Source: Cynocephalus volans (Eukaryota > Chordata > Mammalia > Dermoptera > Cynocephalidae). Taken from it: a DNA stretch of 64,000 nucleotides. Shown in pieces: positions 1 through 11,180 of the stretch (position 1 is its first letter; each line of letters opens with the position of its first letter). The stretch lies in assembly GCF_027409185.1 (NCBI RefSeq), contig NC_084462.1:155421490-155485489 (forward strand). Reading direction: 5' to 3'. The notes under the pieces are model-generated. The model saw only the letters and a program-made list of their open reading frames with translations, was not told the origin of the DNA and ran no database searches. The translations under genes were made by a program, and so were the position numbers.

Positions 1-999
1 ACAGAGTCAGGCCAGATGGGAGGAGACGACAGCCCAGAACTAGTCACAGGGAAGCCTCTCCAGGCAGTTCACGCTTTTGAAAATGGCCCTGAGAGAGATG
101 CTATCAGGAGGCGTATTAAATGGGTTTTGGAAATTGGCTAATTTTGTCGAAACCGTCTGGGTGTTGTCTGATGCATGCTAAGCATCTGGGGCTGGCGTGA
201 GCTCATGAGTTGGGCCAGGGTGCCCAAGGCCTTCAGAGACACATGATACAGGAGGGCAGAGTTGCTGCTCGTCCCAAGAGACCCCAGGTGACCTCAGGCA
301 ACCAGGCCAGGTGCTGGGTCAGTGTCCTCTCTTGCTCCACAAGGAGTCACCCCCTCACCTCCTCCACCCCTCTCCCTTTCACATCAGTCCTCCTTTACCT
401 CTCTACCTGTGCCTCCCTTCCTGTCTTTGCCCACAGCCCCTGCCTCCTCCATGACCCCTCCAGCCCTGGGCTGAGCTCCCCTGCAGTCACCGGTCACCCT
501 CCTGTGCCTTGGGTCAGAAAGCCATCAATATCCCGCATTGAAACTCACATGCCTGATTCACCACGAGCTGCTCTCCCAGCCCCTCCCTCGGCCTCTCACG
601 TGCTCTCTCCATCCTCTGGGTCCTGCTTTTCCTCCTCCAGAGATGTCACCATCCATCAGCTCTCTGCCTCACTGGTCACATTTTCTTTCTCTGGCTGCCA
701 TCAGCTTGCTTGTTTATTTTCTTCCTCCCCCTGCTTCCTACTTTCTCTTTCTCTGCTTGTTCCCGGGCTTGGGTTTTCTGCGGGTTGTGTAGCAGGGCTG
801 TCCTGCAGAGTAGGGCAGAAAAGAGGCCCAAAGCCATACACTCCATACAGCCCTCCGCAGGTGACTCTTTCCTCTCTCCGAAGTTTAGGATCACTGAGGA
901 AAGGGGTCTAAGTTGTCCGCAGAGGCAGGTGATGCAATTTAAAGGGCCCAGTTTTTGGAATCAAAAGGCTTCCATTTTGGAACTAATTCTGAGAGAAAC

Positions 1000-1130
1000 T
1001 TAACTTCTCTAAGCTTTAGTTTTCTGATTTGTGAAATGGAGCTTTGAGGACCGAGTGAGAGAATAATAGCTGTCATTTACTCAGATATTCTGAATGTCAG
1101 TCTCCACACTAGGCACTTTCAAGAATTATT
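1000..1130. repeat. MIR SINE fragments
   Basis: A diverged copy of the MIR core motif (the 'cagtttcctcatctgtaaaatgg' type block) lies at 1,008-1,040. It is followed by an opposite-orientation MIR-like piece with a short motif resembling 'aggcactttcaag'. This is an old mammalian SINE, recognised by eye only. Confidence 0.55.
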
Positions 1131-2585
1131 GCATTTAAGAAAGTTTGTGAATGTGCTTTGTAAATTAGAAATGTGCAAATGCTAGTTATTAGAGACAAGC
1201 CAAGAAAGCTATTATGGCACCCACATGGCTCTCCTTTGTACCCAGAAAATACTAAATGGCACTTTTGAACAGATTTGCCAACAAAAATGTTAGGTACACA
1301 TCAGCTTGCTGATCTTTACGTGACTGCAGCGAAGCAGGTCAGGCAGATGTGATCAGCCCGTTCTATGGATAAGGAGGCCAAGGCCTGGGCCTGGGGAGTT
1401 CTGCCTGTTCTCTCCACTTTCCCCTGCAGCCTCCCACCCTCCCTGCCCTCACCCCTCTGCAGGGGGCAGGGAAGGTGCCTATTCCTCCGATGGTGAGTGG
1501 GAGCATGGCAGCGTGAGTGCATGTGACATGGTGTGTGTGGCATCTTGGAAGATGGGCTGAGATGCCAAGTGGAGAAGTTGTTCAGAACTGTCAGGGAGGG
1601 CCTCTGAGAGGAGCAGAGCACACTCAGCCAGCTGGACAGCCCCAGCAGCACTGTCTCCAGCAGGCAGAGGTGCTGCAAAAGGCTCCCGGGGTCATCATGT
1701 TGGTAAGCTGGCTGGTGATCAGAAGGCAGTGAGGAAGGGAGATGCTTAAGAAAACCCATAGTGTGTTGTGTGACAGCTTCTGAACACAGGGCTTTGAAGT
1801 AAAGACTAGCAATGACTTGTTCTTACTCTCTGCTAACCGCAGGCCAAACAGATCACCTCCCAACCCATGCATGGTACCCCACATCCTCAGGACACAGTGC
1901 CAGACTCTGGTCCAGGAGCTTGTGGGGAAACCTGCAGCCCCTTCCAGGAAGCAGTGCAGTTATCTTGGCCTTGGCTAACTCTTTATCAGTTGGCCAAAGG
2001 TCCCCCCAGCCACCAGAGGCTACTGCTGACTCCTACACGGGCTGAGTCATGGCTCCAGCCTGTGCACGTGGACCAGGACTTTCTCAAAATGATGAAGAAT
2101 AATTGGGCTGTTGCTGACCCCTTCAGAGAGGCTCCAGTGTCTGGATGGAGTCCTTTAAAAATTGCAGCCAGCTAAAGCCACCATGCCCCAGAATGGAGCC
2201 CCTTCTGCCAAACAGGCTCTTGCTTTCTTTCCATACTCTTCTGGGCTTCCCCTTCCCACCTCCCATGGATCCTCTCTGTCCAAAATGCCCCCTGGACCCC
2301 TGGGCACCTGGGCTGTTCCTCTGTCTCATCTCTGTGGCCTGATGGACTGTGGCTTTCTCTTAAGGACACGCTTCCCTTTCAGCCTTCTGAGGGGGGGCTG
2401 CCCTTTTCTCTCAGGCTTTGGCCTCAGGAGGCAGGATGCAGTCACTAAGCCCTCTCTCCTCTCTCGTGAAAACCCTGCTCTGGTGGCACTCCCACCTCCT
2501 ACTTTACGCTCTGCTTTTCTTGGTGCTGTCATGGATCCATCTTGTTCATGAGAGACATTGCACTCCCTCTTCTGGGGACAGCTTT

Positions 2586-2758
2586 TTTTTTTTTTTTTTT
2601 GTGACTGGTAAGGGGATCGCAACCTTTGGCTTGCTGTCATCTGCACTGCACTCAGCCAGTGAGCGCACTGGCCATCCCTATATAGGATCCGAACCCGTGA
2701 CGGGAGCACTGCTGCGCTCCCAGCACCACACTCTTCCGAGTGAGCCACGGGGTCGGCC
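2586..2758 (-). mobile_element. Dimeric tRNA-Ile-derived t-SINE, minus strand
   Basis: Read on the minus strand this is a dimer of two tRNA-Ile-like units. Each carries A-box and B-box-like motifs ('gtggctcactcgg', 'gggttcggatc'), and the element ends in an A-tail seen as the T-run at 2,583-2,600. A 14-bp target-site duplication (ctggggacagcttt) flanks it at 2,572-2,585 and 2,759-2,772, so it is an L1-mobilised insertion. The first unit has a self-complementary insertion (ggagcgcag...) in its middle that the other t-SINEs of this window lack, marking a distinct subfamily. Such dimers are characteristic of colugos. Confidence 0.85.
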
Positions 2759-3807
2759 CTGGGGACAGCTTTAACAGCTGCAATCTTAAATGTCATCATC
2801 ATCTGGGATGACGTCACACCCACATGGACCAACTGCCCAGTAGCTTGGTCCCTCCACTGCAGGCCCCCACTCCCTGGCCACCCCAGAACCTTGTCATCTT
2901 GGAGCTGTCCCACCTCTGAAATGTTAGATCCCAGCTTCCTGCAGGCAGGCCACAAGCCCACACCTTTGTGCTCCCCCCAGCCTTTCCTACAACTATCCTG
3001 TGACATCACTGGCCCTCTGATTGCTTGGCTTTTTATTTTCTCCTGTATCGGCCCTTCCTGCTTTCCCTTGCATCCTGGCCAGCCTGGGGTCCATGTTCCA
3101 TTTCTTCTAACACTCTTATACCAATAGCCCCACCTCCATTGCCTCCTTGTCTTTTCATAACTCCCTTTTGGCAAAGGCCCAGCCCAAAGTTAATTCAATT
3201 ATTCGTCTTCTCTGTACCTGTATCTAGCATTCTGGGTGCTGTTGGAGAAAAAAATACACTGCCACACAGACTGAGGAGACCACGCAATCATGGCCTCTAC
3301 CACAACCAAGCTTTCAAAATGGCCCCAGATTTTCTTCTTTCCTTAGTGCTCTCTCTAGAGCTCACCATCAGCTATTTCAGACGTTTTCTCCACTCTCTTC
3401 AAGGTATCACTTTCGCCAACATCTCCCTCCACATTCTCACTAGGTAACCTCTAGAGAAAATATGAGTCATTTGGCAGAATTTCCATCAACATCCTGCCAT
3501 CACACAGACTTTATCCTCTCCTCTTTTGCTCTCTGGTCACAATAGAAGAGGTAGGGTAGGGCTCCAGGTATGCCTCCCAGGAACTTAGGCTAATCCCTTA
3601 AGTGCTTTGGGCGCTCTCCCTTTCCTCCTGCTGAAAACCTCATTCAATTGATTTTCCATGCACTTCTGTCTTATTTTCCACTTCTTCCTCTTCACTGGCT
3701 TCTTCTCATTAACATTTAAACAAGCTGCAGACTCACTCTTTAAAAACAAAACAAAAACCCCTCTTTCTCATCCCCACATCCTTATCTCAATCCCCCTGTA
3801 TTTTTTA

Positions 3808-4275
3808 TCAACTGCTTGTGTAACAAATGGCCCCCAAATTTAGCGGCTTAAATGAACAAACATAAAACAAGAAACAATAAGCTCTTGCATGGTTTCTAAG
3901 GGTCAGGAATCCAGGAGCAGCTAAGCAGGATGGCTCAGGTCTCTCATGAGGCTGCAGTCAGGATGGGGTGCACTTATCCGAAGGTTCGACCAGGGCTGGG
4001 GGGTCTGTTTCCATGATGACTCACTCCCATGGCTGTTGGCAGGAGGCCTTGGTTCCTTGCCACATGGGTCTTATGACCTGGCAGCTAGCTTCCCCCTGAG
4101 TGAGTGATCCACGAGTAAGGCTAAAACGGAAGCTGCAATGTCTTTTATACTTGAATCTTGGAAATGACACTCCATCATACAGACCAACCCTGATATGATG
4201 TGGGAGGGAACTAACAAGGCTGAAAGTGCCAAGAGGTGGGATCATTGGGAGCCACCTTGGAGGCTGGTGACCACA
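3808..4275. repeat. Old interspersed repeat, family not assigned
   Basis: The block starting 'tgtgtaacaaatggcccccaa' resembles a common ancient mammalian interspersed repeat ('...taacaaatyaccccaaaayttagtggcttaaaa'). I cannot name the family with confidence. It lies directly before the L1 insertion point. Confidence 0.4.
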
Positions 4276-4332
4276 CCTCCCTTCACAGCCAGACTTCTTC
4301 CAGGAGTTGTGCACACTGACTGTCTCCACTTT

Positions 4333-4347
4333 CTGCTCTCACCTCTT
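4333..4347. repeat. L1 target-site duplication, left copy
   Basis: The 15-bp sequence ctgctctcacctctt is repeated exactly at 5,993-6,007. It brackets the L1 and shows insertion by target-primed reverse transcription. Confidence 0.9.
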
Positions 4348-5992
4348 TTTTTTTTTTTTCCTTTCTTAATTTTATTTTGTCGATATACAATGTGGTTGAT
4401 TATTGTGACCCATTACCGAAACCCCCCTCCCTCCTCCCTCTCCCCGCACCCACCCAACAATGTCCTTTCTGTTTGTTTGTCGTATCAACTTCAAGGAATT
4501 GTAGTTGTTATGTCTTCTCCGCCCCCCGCCCCGGTTTTGTGTGTGTGTGTGTGTGTGTGAATTTATTTATTTATTTTTATCTCCCACCAGTAAGTGAGAA
4601 CATGTGGTATTTCTCTTTCTGTGCCTGACTCGTTTCACTTAATATAATTCTCTCAAGGTCCATCCATGTTGTTGCAAATGGCAGTATTTCATTCGTTTTT
4701 ATAGCTGAGTAGTATTCCATTGTGTAGATGTACCACATTTTCCATATCCACTCATCCAATGACGGACATTTGGGCTGGTTCCAACTCTTGGCTATTGTAA
4801 AGAGTGCTGCGATGAACATTGGGGAACAGGTATACCTTCGACTTGATGATTTCCATTCCTCTGGGTATATTCCCAGCAGTGGGAGAGCTGGGTCATATGG
4901 CAGATCTATCTGCAATTGTTTGAGGAACCTCCATACCATTTTCCATAGAGGCTGCACCATTTTGCAGTCCCACCAACAATGCATGAGAGTTCCTTTTTCT
5001 CCGCAACCTCACCAGCATTTATCGTTCAGAGTCTTTTGGATTTTAGCCATCCTCACTGGGGTGAGATGGTATCTCAGTGTAGTTTTGATTTGCATTCCCT
5101 GGATGCTGAGTGATGTTGAGCATTTTTTCATATGCCTATTGGCCATTTGTATATCTTCCTTAGAGAAATGCCTACTTAGCTCTTTTGCCCATTTTTTAAT
5201 TGGGTTGCTTGTTTTTTTCTTCTAAAGTTGTTTGAGTTCCTTGTATATTCTGGATATTAATCCTTTGTGAGATATATATTTGGCAAATATTTTCTCCCAC
5301 TCTGTTGGTTGTCTTTTACCTCTGTTAATTGTTTCTTTTGCTGTGCAGAAGCTCTTTAGTTTGATATAATCCCATTTGTTTATTTTTCCTTTGGTTGCCC
5401 GTGCTTTTGGGGTCGTATTCATGAAGTCCGTGTCCAGTCCTATTTCCTGAAGTGTTTCTCCTATGTTTTCTTTAAGAAGTTTTATTGTTTCAGGGTGTAT
5501 ATTTAAATCCTTAATCCATTTTGAGTTGATTTTAGTATATGGTGAGAGGTATGGGTCTAGTTTCATTCTCCTGCATATGGATATCCAGTTATCCCAGCAC
5601 CATTTGCTGAAGAGGCAGTCCCTTCCCCAGTGAATAGGCTTGGTGCCTTTGTCAAAGATCAGATGACTGTAGGTGTGTGGGTTGATTTCTGGATTCTCTA
5701 CTCTATTTCATTGATCAGTGTGTCTGTTTTTATGCCAGTACCATATTGTTTTGGTTATTATAGCTTTGTAGTATAGTTTAAAGTCAGGTAGTGTTATGCC
5801 TCCAGCTTTATTTTTTTTGCTCAGCGTTGCTTTGGCTATGCATGGTCTTTTGTTATTCCATATAAATGTCTGGATAGTTCTTTCCATTTCTGAGAAAAAC
5901 GTCATTGGAATTTTGATGGGGATTGCATTGAATTAGTATATCACTTTGGGTAGTATGGACATTTTCACTATGTTGATTCTTCCAATCCAAGA
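4348..5992 (-). mobile_element. 5'-truncated LINE-1 (L1) with target-site duplication
   Basis: This is a minus-strand L1 copy whose poly(A) tail is the T-run beginning near 4,346. Reverse-strand frames at 5,708-5,905, 5,222-5,566 and 4,577-4,984 read as consecutive pieces of the carboxy-terminal part of ORF2p, with recognisable stretches such as [19 protein letters not shown] and [13 protein letters not shown]. Frameshifts separate them, so the copy is dead. The 3' UTR (4,348-4,577) contains a (GT)n run and a C-rich tract that is purine/G-rich on the element's sense strand. An identical 15-bp duplication (ctgctctcacctctt) sits at 4,333-4,347 and 5,993-6,007 and fixes both ends. Confidence 0.95.
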
Positions 5993-6007
5993 CTGCTCTC
6001 ACCTCTT
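5993..6007. repeat. L1 target-site duplication, right copy
   Basis: Exact copy of 4,333-4,347, at the 5'-truncated end of the minus-strand L1. Confidence 0.9.
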
Positions 6008-7469
6008 CACTCAGATTGCTCTCCCTAAGTCCCCAGACACTTCCTTATTTTGAAATCTAATAGCCACTTCTCAGTCTTTATCTTACGTGGCCTCTCTGCA
6101 ACACTCCATGTTGAGCACTCCCTTCCTAGCCAAACACTTCCTTCCTTGGTTCCTGTGATATCACAAGCTGCTGGTTGTCCATTACCTTTTGCCCCTCTTC
6201 AGTTGTATTTACAAGTTTCTTTTCGCCCACGTGTCCATCCTTTAAAGTTTGAAGCACCTCAGGGTTCTGCTTGGTTCCTTTCTTTGAACATCATGGCCTC
6301 CACTAACCTTGTCTCCTGCCACTCCCTGCACCCCCGCGCTCTCCATGCGAGCCCCGCAGAATGTCCCCTGACTGTCATCAGTTCAGAGCAGCACCTTGGG
6401 GCTACTCTTTGTCCAGTCTTGGATTCTTCAACTAACAGAGGAGGGGAAAGGCCCTAAGAGAAAGTAAGGATCAGATCATAAATTAATGAGGGAAGTAACA
6501 GATTCATCACCCTCGCATGGAGAATGCTGGTGGGTAATCTGATTATGGTTTTCAAGTCTCTGCCAAAGTCAAATTGCCCTGTCTCCACCAAAAACTAAAC
6601 AGGAAAATGTTACATTTTAGTAATGACAGAAAAGACAGATACAGGTTAGAGACAGAGAAGCATTAGATGCCAGGAATTATCTAGAGCAAGGTGGAATCTG
6701 ATCAGCAGATTTTTAAACGTAGGCTAGGTTTTTGCACATCTGAGATGATTCCTGGGTAGACGGAGCTAAGGGTAGGCGGGTGGATTGGGTAACCTGCTAC
6801 ACTCTGGGATCTACACTTTCCATTGCTACATGAGTGCCAAATCCCAGGTAGAGCTGGGCTCAGAACCCAATCTGTTGTCCCTTTCCAGCAGTGGAGTCTG
6901 ATTGTGGCAACCCCTGGGCTGCAGGATGGGTTCATTCTGGCCTGCAGGGTCAGAGTAGTCTAGCTAATGCTGCCTGGTTATACCAGTCCTGAAAGAGGCC
7001 AGAGGGTAGGGAGAAAGGGGAGTGGGGAAAGGGCATAGGTTGGTATTCAGAAGAGAAGCATAATCAGGGAGAATAACCCCATCCAGGGAGCTGGTCAGTG
7101 TATCACCTCCTTCAGGAAGCCCTCTCTGATACCCCCAGGCTGGCTTACGGTTTCTCCTCTGTGCTCCCACGATACCCTATGCTATCTTGGTCCCTAAAGG
7201 AATCCTGTGGCATTCAGATGATCTAAGTGTTTCTCACTCTCCTCACGAAACTGTGAGCTCCTTGATGGCAAGAACTATGTTTTGTTGATGGCTGCCTCTG
7301 GGACCTGGTGCAAGGTATAGATCATGGGAAGTGCTGGGTGGATGGGTCTTGAGTAATTGACCCAGGGAAAAAGTGCACCACTTTGGGAGACTTTGTACTA
7401 CATTGTCCCCCTAGGTAACTTTAAAATAACCCAGGAGAAAGGCCAGGCTTTCTGGAATCACACTTCAAC

Positions 7470-7660
7470 AGGACAACTGGAGAGATGACCCAAGAAAATC
7501 TGGGTTCCAGTCCCTGCTCAGCCACTTATTAGCTGTGTGACTCATTAGCACATAATAATCCCCTTGCTGTGCTTCAATTTCCTCATCTACCAAATGGGGG
7601 CAATGATCCCACAGATTCACATGGCTGTCTTGAAAATCAAATGAGATCATAGGTGTGCAG
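7470..7660 (+). repeat. MIR SINE
   Basis: The order 'ctgctcagccacttattagc', 'caatttcctcatctaccaaatggg', 'aaatgagatcata' follows the MIR consensus in sense orientation. Confidence 0.75.
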
Positions 7661-9231
7661 GCGGTGAAAATATCTTGAGAAAGGTCTTTAAGACTTACAC
7701 AGAGGTAAGAAGTTATTAATAGCCTTATTATTATTCTTACCCAGAATGCCCATGGATAAGCAGCATGTGGCAGCCCCAGCCCCCGCACCCCACTCTTCTA
7801 TTCTATTTCTGTACCTGGAAAGCAGGTTCTTGGAATGGTAGTCCCCGTTGTGCCACTGTAGGGGGAAGAGGGTGAATGCCAGGCAGACCGGCCTCCCCTG
7901 GCCTGCCTCTCCCCAAACCCTTTGATTTAGAAAGCATGGCCAACACTGGGGCCCCAGCCATCTGGAGGTTTGTATGTGGCATCTTGTCTCTGTCACTTCT
8001 TTTGATGCTGTAGTCGTGCTGGTGAGATGCTGAGGTGACGCTCGCTCCCCCCCCGGGGAGGTCAGGACAAGTCTCATGACTTGGGCTAAATCCTGGGGCA
8101 ACCTGTCTCCCTGGAAACCTCTGATCCATCTTCTTCAGATCCACTTGATTCAGAGTTCAATTAGACCCAGGTACAAAAGGAAGCAGCTTTTATTCCTCTT
8201 GTGCATTTCTGGCATTTCTGAGGGAGAGTGAGCTCCTCAAGGCGGCTCATCCTCTCTCTCTTCCCACTTTTCCTCCCGTGGCGCCACCACTACCTGAAGC
8301 CCACCATGCCTGGAGAGTGGAGAGCTATGGCCAGGAATGGGAACAAATCCAGGATTTTCTCCTCCCCCCACACCACTCACTTCCCCGCCATGCAAGTGTG
8401 ACACTTGTGAGCACCAACCGGCCCGTACCAGGAAGCAGCAAAGAGAAGTAGGTGGCCCAGAGATAGGAAGTGGCAATCCAGATGGGTGGCATCTGATGGT
8501 GACCCCACCCTCCACAAAGTCCTAGAGGCAACGCCAGGTTGTGTCAGCCAGCAGAACCCCCAGGGTGTAAGCTCTGGGGCTCCCAGCAGAGGGCTGACCT
8601 CCCTAACCCTGGACCTCATCTTTCAGCTTCCTCCTGCCCTAACCCTAACCTGTGAATGTCAGCATAAGGCCAGAACAGATCTGCACAAGTGGGGTCTTTA
8701 CTGGCTTTGGAAATAATCAAAGCCCCAGGGGCAGCAGAGCAGTGGGTAGGAACTGCAAGGAGAGAAAGCCAGAAGATCCATCTGAGGTCCAGGGAAGGCT
8801 GAGTGAAGGGTTAGACCGTGGCTTCATCAGCCCTGTCTGGGGCTCTACACATAGGAGGAGGAGGACCAGCAGCAGCTGTTGCTAGTCTCGTGGGAACGGC
8901 CCACGATCAGAGAAACACAGCCTGACTGCTTTGAGGAGGTCTCCTAACTCAGCTTAGCTCCCCTTCTCTCTCGGCCAGCCAGGTCTGCTTGCTGCTGACT
9001 TAAAACGTTGCCCTCAATTCTATCTTTAGCTCTGGCTGCTGGGAGCCTGAGTGACAGTCAGGGTGGGGCTTGTACTGGAGTGGGAGAAATTTACAGCTAC
9101 CAGGTTTGCTGAGAAGGTGGCTTTGACTTCAAGGAGCAGGGCCCATGTGATATTCATTGCTGCATCTGTGGCCAGTGCAGTGAAAGGCACGGAGCTCCAC
9201 TGCTCTGGTACTGGCTATGTAAATACTGGCT

Positions 9232-9523
9232 GAATGGATGGATGGATGAATGGATGAATGGATACATCCATGCATGGGTGGAGCAGAGGCCCCTAGGAGA
9301 GAATGAAAACAGGGCTAACTGGTCCATAGACCAAGACATGAACCCTAAAGGAACTCTGCATGATCCTGGGCAAGTGGTTGAATGGATACTGATTGAATGG
9401 ATGGATGGGTACATCCATGCATGGATGGAGCGGAGGCCCTGAGGAGAGAATGAGACCAGGGTCAACTGCTCCAGAGACCAAGACATGGACCCTAAAGGAA
9501 CTCTGCATTATCTTGGGCAAGTG
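9232..9523. repeat. 147-bp tandem duplication with (TGGA)n runs
   Basis: Positions 9,261-9,376 are repeated with scattered substitutions at 9,408-9,523, a period of 147 bp. Each copy begins with a tggatgaatggatgga-type run and 'tacatccatgcatg', and ends in 'caagtg'. This is a local two-copy duplication, possibly seeded by the simple repeat. It runs into a MIR fragment on its right side. Confidence 0.85.
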
Positions 9524-9580
9524 ATTTCCCTTCCCGGCCTCAGTTTCTTCATCTGTAAGAAGGGGCTAGATAAATGGTCT
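9505..9580 (+). repeat. MIR SINE fragment
   Basis: The motif 'ggcctcagtttcttcatctg' follows 'gggcaagtgatttccc', as in the MIR core. The left part lies in the second copy of the tandem duplication. The first copy of the 147-bp unit ends at the same MIR-like position, so part of the MIR was duplicated too. Confidence 0.6.
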
Positions 9581-9847
9581 TCAGACTACCTCCATGGACC
9601 ACCATCACTGCCTCCACTACCTGCTCTCATCTCCACATCCCACCCTCATCACCAAGGGGTTGCTGCAGAGCTCAAATTGGAAGGAAGGGAAGTGATGGAT
9701 CACCAGGGCTCCCCTACCCCTTCCATCAGGGTGGAGTCATTGTTATCAATTCTGGATATTGAGCTTCCTAGAAAGAATTCTGTTAGACAGAGGGTCCTGT
9801 GGCTAAAAGGTGTGACAACCACTGAGCTAAACAATCTTAAAGGTTTC

Positions 9848-9955
9848 AGGGGGGCTGGCCAGTTAGCTCACTTGGTTAGAGTGTGGTGTTGGTAACACCA
9901 ATGTCAAGAGTTCTGATCCCCATACTGGCCAGCTGCCCCCACCACACAAAAAATT
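9848..9955 (+). mobile_element. Monomeric tRNA-Ile-derived t-SINE
   Basis: A single tRNA-Ile-like unit: 'ggccagttagctcacttgg', 'ttagagtgtggtgttggtaa', 'ttctgatccccatactggcc', followed by an A-rich tail. It closely follows the cytosolic tRNA-Ile(AAU) gene, which begins 'ggccggttagctcagttgg'. A short direct repeat, ttaaaggt, flanks it at 9,837-9,844 and 9,956-9,963. Confidence 0.85.
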
Positions 9956-11059
9956 TTAAAGGTGTTTCTCATCTCCTAGGATCCCTTGGAAGTTGTGGCT
10001 CTATCACACATGGGAAATATTTGGGTCGCTGTGGCTGGCTCCAGAATTAATACAAGTCTTACTGGAGACAGGAAGAGTCTTCAGTCTGGATTCTACTCTT
10101 TTTTCCTCTCCCCAGAAACCCCTCACACTCAGTAAGGGAGAATTCCTTGAGCCATGTTGTCTGAAGAATATTTTCAGATTACCAGCGTTGGGTGTAGAGG
10201 TGGGGTCTGTGTAAATACAGTTTTCTCACACTTTTCTTATTAATGAGTCACCCTGCTATTTCATTTTAGAAGCTTGGGCATCTCCCACCCTGTCCTCTCT
10301 AGTATAAGTGTCCTGGTTGAGGGTGAGATGAAGAGTTAGGTCCTAAAATGAGGGCTGAGAAGGGGCAGTGTCCAAGCTGGCTGTGCTCCCACCCTGCCTG
10401 CCTTAGGTGGAAGGTCAGTGCCTTTTCAGCCCCAGGTGAGGGGCAGGCTGCTCAGTTTATGAAGCTGTCAACGTGGCCCCCCTGCCCCTGGAGCTCAGTT
10501 CCCCAAATGCATCCAGACTTGGCCAAATGAAACTGCCTTTTGCAGCAGGTGGCAAGCATAGCCTGTCAACTGCCTCTTGTCAGGACTGATATGAAAATCC
10601 CTTATGTGAACAATAAAACACCAGCAAGCTCCCACCCAGCCAATTATTTTTTCCAATAAGAGGAAGTAAGGAGCCCAGGAAAGGCTGAGGAGTGGCTGAG
10701 GGGAGGCCCTTGCAGGGCAGTAGGAGGGCGGACTGGAAGGGGTGACTGGGGCTGGCCCAACCCCAGCCAGACCTAGGGGAGGAGGGAGCTGACATGGAGC
10801 TGGCAAGGAGACTCGAGGCAGGAAGAGTTCAGAGGAAAGTGCTAGGAGAGGGAAGTCAAGACAAGATCCACAGCAGGGGCTCTTGTCTGAGTTCCCAAGG
10901 GGGGATCTAGTGGTCTAGTGTCTTGGGGACCTGGATACCAGCTCGGGGTGTCGGCCAAGTGGAGCCCAGGGAAAGAGCCTATTGGCAAGACACGAAGGCC
11001 CCTGTGGAAAGGGAAGTCCGGCGCCCCGATCTCCTGTTCTTCTTTTGGTCTGTCCTGTG

Positions 11060-11180
11060 AGAGGAGTGGGACTTTTGCACAAGTTACTTTAACCATTATG
11101 TGCCTCCATTGCCTCCCTTGTTATATGGAGATAACCTTTGACACTGCCTACCTCCCAGAGATGTTCTGATCAAATCAGCT
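11060..11180 (+). repeat. MIR SINE fragment
   Basis: 'acaagttactttaaccatta' and 'gcctacctcccagagatgtt' follow the MIR sense order, but diverged. Confidence 0.5.

Noticed and set aside
210-911. 233-codon open frame at the left end
   Set aside because: Low-complexity Ser/Pro/Leu composition from a C/T-rich stretch, overlapped by other frames on both strands; no domain or splice-site support.
2326-3174. 282-codon reverse open frame
   Set aside because: It runs straight through the t-SINE and its A tail (the KKKKK run), so it is chance read-through of a repeat.
8633-8650. Telomere-like ccctaaccctaacc
   Set aside because: Only about two and a half units; expected by chance in 64 kb and no longer array is present.
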